DNA from: Pradoshia eiseniae
GTDB taxonomy: Bacteria; Bacillota; Bacilli; Bacillales; Pradoshiaceae
Length of the DNA: 64,000 nt
Direction of reading: 5' to 3'
NCBI RefSeq assembly: GCF_002946355.1
Contig: NZ_PKOZ01000001.1
Span: 853,931 to 917,930 of the forward strand
Below the pieces are notes generated by a model that did no database searches, was not told the DNA's origin, and was given only the letters and a program-made list of their open reading frames with translations. Shown here in pieces: positions 8,738 to 16,243 of the stretch; position 1 is the stretch's first letter; each line of letters begins with the position of its first letter. The position numbers and the translations under genes were made by a program.

Positions 8738-9095
8738 AGAAAAATTCCCCTAAAAGGCTGTTTATGATGAGGATAGAAAAGTCTATGTGTACTATTTAAA
8801 TGGGTAATTGTTTGTTTAAAATTAATAAATCCTGTATGTTCACCTCCCAAAGAACAGTAAGGACGCTATAAAATGAAAGGTTATTCTTAGTCTTTGTGAG
8901 GCGGAAGGATAGCCTTTATACAATCTCAGATTTTTGTAGAGGACAAGTCTGTCCGATTTATACACATATCTATTTATCGCTTGTAGGTTCTAAGCTACAG
9001 TTTATACTACCTAATCTGACAGAGTATTTGAGCCTTTCTCGTTCTGGCAAGATACCATCCTATTTTCATCCCTTTATTGTGACTAATGATCCTTC
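8738..9095. other. Upstream control region of the first sigma-54 operon
   Basis: About 360 bases without a convincing gene. It holds an inverted repeat GGACA-4-TGTCC at 8941-8954, about 145 bases upstream of the -24/-12 promoter. That is a normal distance for an enhancer-binding-protein site. Confidence 0.4.
8941..8954. promoter_or_regulatory. Candidate activator site (inverted repeat)
   Basis: GGACA and TGTCC form perfect arms around AGTC. A related palindrome GGACTGTCC lies upstream of the other sigma-54 promoter at 19387-19395. I infer a binding site for the activator encoded at 16244-18304; no direct proof. Confidence 0.35.
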
Positions 9096-9111
9096 TGGCA
9101 TGAATATTGCA
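9096..9111 (+). promoter_or_regulatory. Sigma-54 (-24/-12) promoter, operon 1
   Basis: TGGCATGAATATTGCA has GG at 9097-9098 and GC at 9109-9110, with exactly 10 bases between. This matches the -24/-12 consensus in both elements. The predicted transcript start is near 9122, 48 bases before the acyl-CoA ligase start. Confidence 0.8.
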
Positions 9112-9169
9112 TTTTATACTTCTAGATGCAGCACATGGCTGCGCATATCCTGTAAGGAGGTGGCAATTA

Positions 9170-10726
9170 TTGACGACATCCAGTTTGCACTTATCTCGAT
9201 CATTGCTGATTGGTGAGCACTTACGGAGGAGTGCCCATAAAGCTCCGGATAAGGAGGCCTACATATTCGGCGAAAAGCGATTGACCTATCGGCAGACAGA
9301 GGAGCGGGCAATCCATTTGGCTGGCTGGCTTCAGGGAAGGGGAGTGGATTATGACGATAAAGTGGGGTTCCTGCTGTTTAACGGAATTCCCTTCATAGAA
9401 ATCTTTTATGGAGTATCTTTGACAGGTGCCTTAGGGGTGCCGATCAATTTCAGGCTCAATAGTGATGAGCTGCAATATATCATTGCGAATTCAGATTGCA
9501 AGATTTTGTTTATCGACCGGAAGCTTCTTCCGTCTTTTGAGCTCATTAAGGACCGCTGTCCGCTTGTTCAAGAAATCGTAGTCATTGGCGGGGAGACTGA
9601 ATTAGGATATTTGAGCTATGAACGTATTTATGGGGAAGAAACGGAGTATGTCCCAATTGACCGTCTGAACGGGGATGACGGTGCGCTCATCATGTACACC
9701 TCAGGCACGACAGGATTGCCGAAGGGGGCCGTACTGACTCATAACAATCTGTATATTAACGGCATGAACCAAGTCATGACAGCTGGTTTGAATCCTGATT
9801 TCAAACAATTAATTGTTGCCCCATTATTTCACATCGCGGCTATTTCTACGCTTTTATATCCCATCCAAGGAACCACTGTCATACATCAGCAATTTGATTC
9901 TGAACAAGTACTGAAAACGATTGAGAAGGAAAGAATTAATTTCATATTTCTGGCCCCAACGATGTGGCAAATGCTCGTCGATCATGAGAATATCGGAAAC
10001 TATGATTTAACCTCAATGAAAAGATGCTCTGCAGGCAGTGCACCCTGCTCAATCGCATTGAAGGAAAAGATTGCCCGCTATTTTCCAAATGGAGAACTGC
10101 GCGATCCGTTCGGACAAACAGAAATGAGTCCGGTCGCTACCTGTCTCAATCCCGAGGATTCCATCCGCAAGAACACATCAGTCGGCAAGCCTGTCGTAAA
10201 TGTAGAGGTTCGTGTGGTCGATGAACAGATGAATGATGTGCCGCTTGGCGAAATTGGGGAGATTGTGTACCGAGGACCTACGCTTATGAAGGAATATTAC
10301 AAGAATCCTGAAGCAACAGAGGAGGCATTCAGGGGAGGTTGGTTTCATAGCGGAGACTTAGTGCGGATGGATGATGAAGGATTCATCTATGTCGTTGACC
10401 GCAAAAAGGACATGATCATCAGCGGCGGAGAAAATATTTATCCGGCTGAAATCGAGCAAGTTCTGATAAAGCACCCTGACATTAAAGAATGTGCAGTCAT
10501 CGGGGCGGCAGATGAGAAATGGGGAGAAAGCGTGAAGGCGGTCATCGTAAAAAGAGAAGGGGCAGAGCTTAATGAAGAGGATATTATCCGCTTTTGCCAA
10601 AATCAGCTGTCTTCCTATAAGAAGCCGAGACAGGTTCAGTTCCTGGATGCCTTGCCGCGTAATGCAGCAGGGAAAATACTGAAAAAGGCATTGAGGCAGG
10701 CAGAGGAAGGGGTAACAGGAGGATAA
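9170..10726 (+). CDS. Acyl-CoA synthetase (AMP-forming)
   Basis: A 518-residue ANL-superfamily ligase that activates a carboxylic acid to its CoA ester with ATP. Visible motifs are the phosphate loop MYTSGTTGLPKGAV, DPFGQTE (adenine-binding A5 region), HSGDL, the hinge VDRKKDMIISGGENIYP, and the C-terminal catalytic lysine in PRNAAGKILKK. The start is the TTG at 9170, nine bases after a near-perfect AAGGAGGTGG; the longer frame from 9107 lacks a site and overlaps the promoter. It is the first gene of the sigma-54 operon. Substrate is probably a medium- or long-chain acid, inferred from context. Confidence 0.92.
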   Translation: MTTSSLHLSRSLLIGEHLRRSAHKAPDKEAYIFGEKRLTYRQTEERAIHLAGWLQGRGVDYDDKVGFLLFNGIPFIEIFYGVSLTGALGVPINFRLNSDELQYIIANSDCKILFIDRKLLPSFELIKDRCPLVQEIVVIGGETELGYLSYERIYGEETEYVPIDRLNGDDGALIMYTSGTTGLPKGAVLTHNNLYINGMNQVMTAGLNPDFKQLIVAPLFHIAAISTLLYPIQGTTVIHQQFDSEQVLKTIEKERINFIFLAPTMWQMLVDHENIGNYDLTSMKRCSAGSAPCSIALKEKIARYFPNGELRDPFGQTEMSPVATCLNPEDSIRKNTSVGKPVVNVEVRVVDEQMNDVPLGEIGEIVYRGPTLMKEYYKNPEATEEAFRGGWFHSGDLVRMDDEGFIYVVDRKKDMIISGGENIYPAEIEQVLIKHPDIKECAVIGAADEKWGESVKAVIVKREGAELNEEDIIRFCQNQLSSYKKPRQVQFLDALPRNAAGKILKKALRQAEEGVTGG

Positions 10727-10782
10727 ATCTTAGAGTTTATAATCCTGCTTACTCGATGATATTCTGTCTTTCCAACTCAAGC

Positions 10783-10798
10783 TGGTATGGAACTTTCA
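10783..10798 (+). promoter_or_regulatory. Sigma-54-like promoter in front of R2lox (imperfect)
   Basis: TGGTATGGAACTTTCA matches the canonical site at 19448-19463 in 13 of 16 positions, including GG at -24 and the 10-base spacing. The -12 element is TC instead of GC. It could be a weak or decayed internal promoter. Confidence 0.35.
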
Positions 10799-10826
10799 TT
10801 AAATAAAGAATGGTAGAACACTAAAA

Positions 10827-10840
10827 TGTAAGCGCTTTTA
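10827..10840. promoter_or_regulatory. Candidate cre (CcpA) site before R2lox
   Basis: TGTAAGCGCTTTTA fits the cre consensus except for one base near the 3' end. It lies 49 bases before the R2lox start and would allow glucose repression of the downstream genes. Confidence 0.4.
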
Positions 10841-10888
10841 TAAAAGGGTCGGTTTTAACCAAATTGCAATTATCCAGGAGGGGTAGAA

Positions 10889-11785
10889 ATGCGCGAGTAT
10901 GCAATGGTCAAACAATCAATTAATAAGGATTCGCTTCCTTATAGATTATATCAAAAGGCGAAACGGCACGGTGTATGGGATCCGATTGACATTGATTTCT
11001 CACAGGATAAGGAGGATTGGCAGAAGCTAAATCCTGCGCAGCAGCAAGAAGTTCTTAGTACGATTGCTTTATTTATTGGTGGGGAAGAAGCGGTAACAGC
11101 GGATATTCTCCCTATGATTATGGCTGTTACGAAAAAAGGATGGTTTGAAGAGGAGACCTATCTGACGACTTTTTTGTTTGAAGAAGCGAAGCATGCGGAA
11201 TTTTTCAGTCTGTTTTTAGAAGAAATAGGGGTGACGGATGATTTGAGCGATCTCCTTAGGCCTGGCTATCGTCAATTGTTTGATGAGATTCTCCCAAATG
11301 CGATGGGCCGGCTTCTAGATGATCAGTCTCCTGAAGCGATGGTGGATGCGGCTGTTACGTACAATATGTTCGCCGAGGGAGTTCTTGCTGAAACAGGTTA
11401 TTGGTTCTTTTACGAAGGGTTATCCAAAATCAATCTCATGCCTGGACTTATGGAAGGGATCCGCAATATCAAACGGGATGAGGGGAGGCATATTGGATTT
11501 GGAACCTATTTGATCCAGCGCCTCATTCATGAAAAACCGGAATTGTTCGATCGGGTGCAGGAGAGGCTTCAGGAATTATTGCCGATTGCGGCTGCATTGA
11601 CAGCCAGGGATGAATCAACTGTATACGTCAACGAAGATGGCAAATATGTCACAAGCCTTGGGTTTGAAGATGGCAAATCGATGGAATATGCCTTAAAGCA
11701 GCTGACGACCCGTATTGAAGTACTCTCACGTGCAAAGGACAAGAGCCTTGATGAAATCAATGAGACCGATGTTATTTTTGAATAA
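10889..11785 (+). CDS. R2-like ligand-binding oxidase (R2lox)
   Basis: A 298-residue ferritin-like dimetal protein, homologous to ribonucleotide reductase R2 and closest in motif pattern to R2lox. All six metal ligands align: Glu66, Glu99, His102, Glu163, Glu198 and His201 (motifs GGEEAV, FEEAKH, AEGVLAE, RDEGRH). Val69 and Tyr158, the pair forming the Tyr-Val ether crosslink in R2lox, are also present. Characterised homologues hold a Mn/Fe centre and bind a long-chain fatty acid, but have no known physiological substrate. The AGGAGGGG site precedes the ATG, and the stop lies 12 bases from the aldehyde dehydrogenase. From context I infer oxidation of an aliphatic substrate. Confidence 0.88.
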   Translation: MREYAMVKQSINKDSLPYRLYQKAKRHGVWDPIDIDFSQDKEDWQKLNPAQQQEVLSTIALFIGGEEAVTADILPMIMAVTKKGWFEEETYLTTFLFEEAKHAEFFSLFLEEIGVTDDLSDLLRPGYRQLFDEILPNAMGRLLDDQSPEAMVDAAVTYNMFAEGVLAETGYWFFYEGLSKINLMPGLMEGIRNIKRDEGRHIGFGTYLIQRLIHEKPELFDRVQERLQELLPIAAALTARDESTVYVNEDGKYVTSLGFEDGKSMEYALKQLTTRIEVLSRAKDKSLDEINETDVIFE

Positions 11786-11797
11786 GGAGGAGATAGG

Positions 11798-13315
11798 ATG
11801 AGCACGGAGACGAAAGTGCAGGAATTTGCCCAATTTATTAATGGTGAATGGAAACCGGGCTGTGGCGGTGCGACTTTTGATGTCTTAAACCCGGCAGACG
11901 GAGAAGTGGTGGCAAAAGCATCAAAAGCGACAGCTGAGGATGTGAATATGGCTGTTCAAAGTGCAAAGGAAACCTTCGAATCAGGTGTTTGGTCGAAGAA
12001 ATCTCAAAAGGAACGGACGCAAATCATGCTGAGTTTTGCCGGGAAGATCAAGGAGCATGCCCAAGAGCTTATCTACCTAGAGGGAATTAGTACAGGTGCA
12101 ACGGTTCGGAAGATTGGCGGGGCAGACATCATGCAGCTGATTCTGTGTTTGCAGCAGACAGCAAATATGTCCTTGAAGTATGAGATGACAGAGCATCTGC
12201 CGGTCATGGAGACGTTTGGCCCGAATCGAACCCAGCTCGTTCGAGAGCCGCTTGGTGTCGTGGCGGCAATCACTCCATTTAACTTCCCGCTCGTGCTGGC
12301 GATGTGGAAGATCGCTCCGGCGATTGCGATGGGCAATTCCATCATCGTGAAGCCGGCATCTGACACACCGCTTGGGACACTGAAACTGGCTGAATTAGCG
12401 ATTGAAGCCGGTTTGCCAAAGGGGGTCTTTAATGTTATCACCGGTCTTGGCTCAGAGGTGGGCGAAGCATTGGTTAAGCATCCTGATATCAGGAAGGTGG
12501 CATTCACCGGTTCTACAGAAATTGGGAAGAAAATCATGGAACAATCAGCTTCCACGGTTAAGAAGGTCACCCTCGAGCTGGGCGGTAAGGCAGCGGCCAT
12601 CGTCTTGCCGGATGCTGATTTTGAGCTGACGATACCAGGTGTATTGCTGGGCGTGTTCTTCCATGCCGGCCAGGTATGCGAGGCGAGCACGCGTGTTCTT
12701 GTCCATGAAAGTATATACGAGCCGGTAATCGAGCAATTAGCCGCCATGACGGAAAAAATAAAATTAGGCCATCCGCTTGACCCAAGCACAGGGATGGGGC
12801 CAGTCATTTCCGAGAAGCAAATGAATAAGGTTTTGGATTATATCGAATCAGGGAAGGATGAGGGCGCCCGTCTTGTATGCGGAGGCAAGCGAGCTGAAGG
12901 TCCTGGTCTCGATAATGGCTATTATATTGAGCCGACGATCTTTGCGGATGTCACGAATGATATGCGGATTGCACAAGAGGAAATTTTCGGTCCTGTCCTC
13001 TGCGTGATGAAATATAAAGAGATTGATGAAGCAATCAATATTGCTAATGACACGAACTATGGCTTGTCTGCTGGTATCTGGTCAAGGGACGTAACAACCG
13101 CAAATGAGATCGCCACAAAACTTGAGGCAGGAACGGTGTGGGTCAATGAGTGGCATGTCTTCCGTAATGATGCCCCGTTTGGCGGATATAAGGAAAGTGG
13201 TCTCGGACGTGAGCTTGGCATGCAGGTGTTTAACGAATATACGGAACTAAAAAGCATCATTACCTCCCTTACCACCGAGAATAAGCAGCGTCAGGCACTG
13301 GGACTGATTTTTTAA
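11798..13315 (+). CDS. NAD(P)-dependent aldehyde dehydrogenase
   Basis: A 505-residue class of the ALDH superfamily oxidising an aldehyde to its acid. Seen in order: the cofactor segment PFNFPL, FTGSTEIGKKI, the general-base Glu in LELGGKA, the nucleophilic Cys in GQVCEAS near residue 290, and EEIFGPV. Length is typical. The start has AAGGAGGAG before it, 12 bases after R2lox. It sits with an alcohol dehydrogenase and acyl-CoA ligases, so it probably makes the acid that those ligases activate. Confidence 0.93.
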   Translation: MSTETKVQEFAQFINGEWKPGCGGATFDVLNPADGEVVAKASKATAEDVNMAVQSAKETFESGVWSKKSQKERTQIMLSFAGKIKEHAQELIYLEGISTGATVRKIGGADIMQLILCLQQTANMSLKYEMTEHLPVMETFGPNRTQLVREPLGVVAAITPFNFPLVLAMWKIAPAIAMGNSIIVKPASDTPLGTLKLAELAIEAGLPKGVFNVITGLGSEVGEALVKHPDIRKVAFTGSTEIGKKIMEQSASTVKKVTLELGGKAAAIVLPDADFELTIPGVLLGVFFHAGQVCEASTRVLVHESIYEPVIEQLAAMTEKIKLGHPLDPSTGMGPVISEKQMNKVLDYIESGKDEGARLVCGGKRAEGPGLDNGYYIEPTIFADVTNDMRIAQEEIFGPVLCVMKYKEIDEAINIANDTNYGLSAGIWSRDVTTANEIATKLEAGTVWVNEWHVFRNDAPFGGYKESGLGRELGMQVFNEYTELKSIITSLTTENKQRQALGLIF

Positions 13316-13339
13316 TAATAAAAGGAATGGAGAGATACG

Positions 13340-14542
13340 ATGAAAAAGACCTCGTACTATGAATTTACGCATCGTTCCAATATTCGAAGCGGTGCAGGAA
13401 CACATATCCTCGTCCCAGACTTGATTCACGCGCTTGGAGGCAGGCGGCCTGTACTGTATTCGGATAAGGGCCTGACGCAAGCAGGACTGACAAAGAAAAT
13501 TGAACGGCTATTTGAGATGGTCCCAGGTATTCAGCTGGCAGGTGTATTTGATGATGTAACACAAGACGCGAAATCGTCAAACATCAATAATGGCCTGAGC
13601 TATTTTAAGGAATGCAATGGGGATTCACTGATTGCCATAGGCGGCGGGTCGGTTCTTGACACGGCCAAGGCAATCAAATGGTGTATCCACAAAAATGTGA
13701 ATCGGATTGAGGAAGCGCTGGCAGGCAATGTGCTTGAGGTCTGGCCAGATGCCACTCATATGGGAATTCCTCATATTTCGATAGCTACCACTGCTGGGAC
13801 CGGTGCGGAGATCTCGGGCATTTCAGTTGTCCTGAATGAAAGGCTTGGCGTGAAATGCAATCTTTTGAATCCTTTCATCAATTCGGATATTGCGATTCTA
13901 GATCCGGAATTGACAATTGGGCTTCCGCCGAAGATCACGGCATTTACCGGAATGGATGCATTGACCCATGCGGTTGAGGGATATTTCTCCAATAAGTCAA
14001 ATGCCATGGCCGATGCTTTTGCTCTTCATTCAGCGAAAATGATACGAGATAATCTGCCAACTGCGGTGTCTGATGGAGAGAATCGCGAAGCGAGAGCAAA
14101 TATGCTCCAGGCAAGCGCAATGGCTATCACGAGCTTTGCCCTCGCCTTTTCTAATCTGCCAATCCATAATATGGCCCATGCCCTTGGCGCCAAATATGGC
14201 ATACCGCATGGCTTGGCGAATGCAGTGCTAATGCCATCGGTCATGAAGCATTTGGCTCCGCTATACTTGCCGAAGGTAAAGGAGTTTGCCCATTCATTTG
14301 GCATGAAAGAAATTCCTGAATCTCCGGAGGAATGTCTAGAGCAATGCATCAATGAGATTATTGCCCTCCGCCAATCAGTCAACTTGCCGGATGATTTCTC
14401 TGAATATGAAATAGATGAGGTCGATATGGAAGAGATAATTTCTGCTGTTCAAAACGATCCATCCGGTCAAGCTTTCCGTATACCGGAGGACGTCATCACG
14501 GCTGTTTGCAAGGAAGTCCTTGGTGTAAAAGTAAGAGTCTGA
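13340..14542 (+). CDS. Iron-containing alcohol dehydrogenase
   Basis: A 400-residue group III alcohol dehydrogenase. The Rossmann segment GGGSVLDTAKAI near residue 98 binds NAD(P). Further motifs are TAGTGAE and the metal-binding histidines in GMDALTHAVEGY and HNMAHALGAKYGIPHG. It would convert a primary alcohol to the aldehyde that the upstream dehydrogenase oxidises. It lies 24 bases after that gene in the same operon. Confidence 0.92.
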   Translation: MKKTSYYEFTHRSNIRSGAGTHILVPDLIHALGGRRPVLYSDKGLTQAGLTKKIERLFEMVPGIQLAGVFDDVTQDAKSSNINNGLSYFKECNGDSLIAIGGGSVLDTAKAIKWCIHKNVNRIEEALAGNVLEVWPDATHMGIPHISIATTAGTGAEISGISVVLNERLGVKCNLLNPFINSDIAILDPELTIGLPPKITAFTGMDALTHAVEGYFSNKSNAMADAFALHSAKMIRDNLPTAVSDGENREARANMLQASAMAITSFALAFSNLPIHNMAHALGAKYGIPHGLANAVLMPSVMKHLAPLYLPKVKEFAHSFGMKEIPESPEECLEQCINEIIALRQSVNLPDDFSEYEIDEVDMEEIISAVQNDPSGQAFRIPEDVITAVCKEVLGVKVRV

Positions 14543-14565
14543 TTTGATCCTTAGGAGGGGAATCA

Positions 14566-16086
14566 ATGAATATTGTTGAATTGCTTGAAAGCACAGCATC
14601 TAGGCTGCCGAACAAGCCTGCGCTCCATTTCCGCGGGTCATCCATAAATTATCGGGATTTGCTTGATAGCGTCTATTCCCATGCCGCTGGCTTGAAGGAG
14701 CATGGAGTGAAGAATGGAACGAAGGTAGCGTTGATGATGACCAATCGGCCGGAATATATTATTACCTATTTCGCCGTATTGGCAAATGGCGGAACAGTTG
14801 TCCCGATTAATCCAACCTTTAAGGAAAAAGAAACCTCCTATATCATCAATAATTCGGAGTCTGAGCTTTTGGTTATGGAGGAATTAACCCGGCCGGTAAT
14901 TGAAAATGCAAAGAGTGAGTTTAAGTATATCCGTGAGATTTTCTATTATGGAACAGAAGAAAATTTGCCGTTTATGGAATGGCATGGACTGAGCTCCAAA
15001 TCCAAAATATCGCATGCTGTGCCGCTTCCGTCTGATTCAGTTGCCCAAATCATTTACACATCAGGGACAACTGGTCATCCGAAGGGGGCTATGATTACTC
15101 ATGACAATTTGAATTGGATGTCCATCGCGGCTGCTGTCACCAATCAGCTTTCATCAAAGGATCGAGTCTTATGTGTTTTACCTTTGTTTCATGCCTATGC
15201 GAAGCTGCAAGGATTTCTTTCGCCGATATCCCATGGCGCTGCCATCTATTTAGAGGAGAGGTTTCATCCAGTCGACACGCTTGAGAAATTAGCAAATGAA
15301 AAGATTACCGTCTTCCTTGGGGTACCGACGATGTACGCTCTCTTCTTGAGAAACCCGAAAATTAATGAGCATGATTTCTCTCATCTCAGAATTGCCGGCT
15401 GCGGAGGCGCTAGCCTTCCTGCTGAAATTCTCCAAAAAGCGAATCAGTCTCTCGGCGTTGATATTGGGGAAGGGTATGGACTGACTGAAAGTACGGTGAT
15501 GCTGATGACCACTCCGCGCGACCTTCCGAAAAAAATCAAATCAGTCGGAATGCCTCTGCCAGGAGTGGAATTGAAAATTGTCGACCCAGAAGGAATGGAG
15601 ACGGCTCCGCATCAGGTTGGTGAAATTATATTCCGGGGTCCGAATATGATGAAGGGATATTATAAGAAGCCGGACGAAACAGAGAATACGATTAAGGATG
15701 GCTGGCTGTATACGGGAGACCTCGCCTATTATGATGAAGAAGGATATCATTTCATCGTTGACCGAAAAAAGGATATGATCATCCGCGGGGGCTTCAACAT
15801 CTATCCGCGAGAGCTCGAGGAAGTGCTGTATGAGCATCCGGATATTCTAGAGTGCTCGGTGATTGGCCGTCCGGATGAGATTTTCGGTGAGAAGACGGTT
15901 GCGTATATCAATAAGAAGACACCGAATTTAACCGAGGAGGAAGTGAAGGCTTATTGTGCTGGCAAGCTAGCCGAATATAAGGTTCCTGATTTTGTCTGCT
16001 TTATCGAGGAGATTCCAAAGTCCGGAACCGGGAAGATTTTAAAGACTGTCTTGAAGGAACGTGACCGGAAGACCATTCAATCCTAA
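14566..16086 (+). CDS. Second acyl-CoA synthetase of the operon
   Basis: A 506-residue ANL-family ligase with IIYTSGTTGHPKGAM, GYGLTEST, YTGDLAYYDEEG, the hinge VDRKKDMIIRGGFNIYP and the C-terminal PKSGTGKILK lysine motif. It is a paralogue of the ligase at 9170, not a recent copy; the two differ throughout. Two ligases in one operon suggest two acids of different chain length or branching. It is the last gene before a strong terminator. Confidence 0.92.
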   Translation: MNIVELLESTASRLPNKPALHFRGSSINYRDLLDSVYSHAAGLKEHGVKNGTKVALMMTNRPEYIITYFAVLANGGTVVPINPTFKEKETSYIINNSESELLVMEELTRPVIENAKSEFKYIREIFYYGTEENLPFMEWHGLSSKSKISHAVPLPSDSVAQIIYTSGTTGHPKGAMITHDNLNWMSIAAAVTNQLSSKDRVLCVLPLFHAYAKLQGFLSPISHGAAIYLEERFHPVDTLEKLANEKITVFLGVPTMYALFLRNPKINEHDFSHLRIAGCGGASLPAEILQKANQSLGVDIGEGYGLTESTVMLMTTPRDLPKKIKSVGMPLPGVELKIVDPEGMETAPHQVGEIIFRGPNMMKGYYKKPDETENTIKDGWLYTGDLAYYDEEGYHFIVDRKKDMIIRGGFNIYPRELEEVLYEHPDILECSVIGRPDEIFGEKTVAYINKKTPNLTEEEVKAYCAGKLAEYKVPDFVCFIEEIPKSGTGKILKTVLKERDRKTIQS

Positions 16087-16094
16087 ACTTGCAG

Positions 16095-16148
16095 GAGCAG
16101 GTTCATTCTCGCTTTTTCGCGACATGAACCTGCTCTATTTCTATTTTT
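16095..16148 (+). terminator. Terminator of sigma-54 operon 1
   Basis: GAGCAGGTTCAT (16095-16106) pairs perfectly with ATGAACCTGCTC (16124-16135). A T-rich tract follows. Confidence 0.8.
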
Positions 16149-16243
16149 GCCGACAAAAAAAGGAGTTCACTAGGCATCTGTTGAACCTAATAAGATATAC
16201 AACGAGAAAGGAGAGATGAAACATTAAATCGGTAAAAGACATT

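Noticed and set aside
8830-8860. GGAGGTG on the minus strand suggesting a small gene
   Set aside because: No start codon at a proper distance gives more than about 15 residues.
12073-12807. 244-codon minus-strand frame opposite the aldehyde dehydrogenase
   Set aside because: The plus strand carries all catalytic motifs; the antisense product is low in typical protein features.
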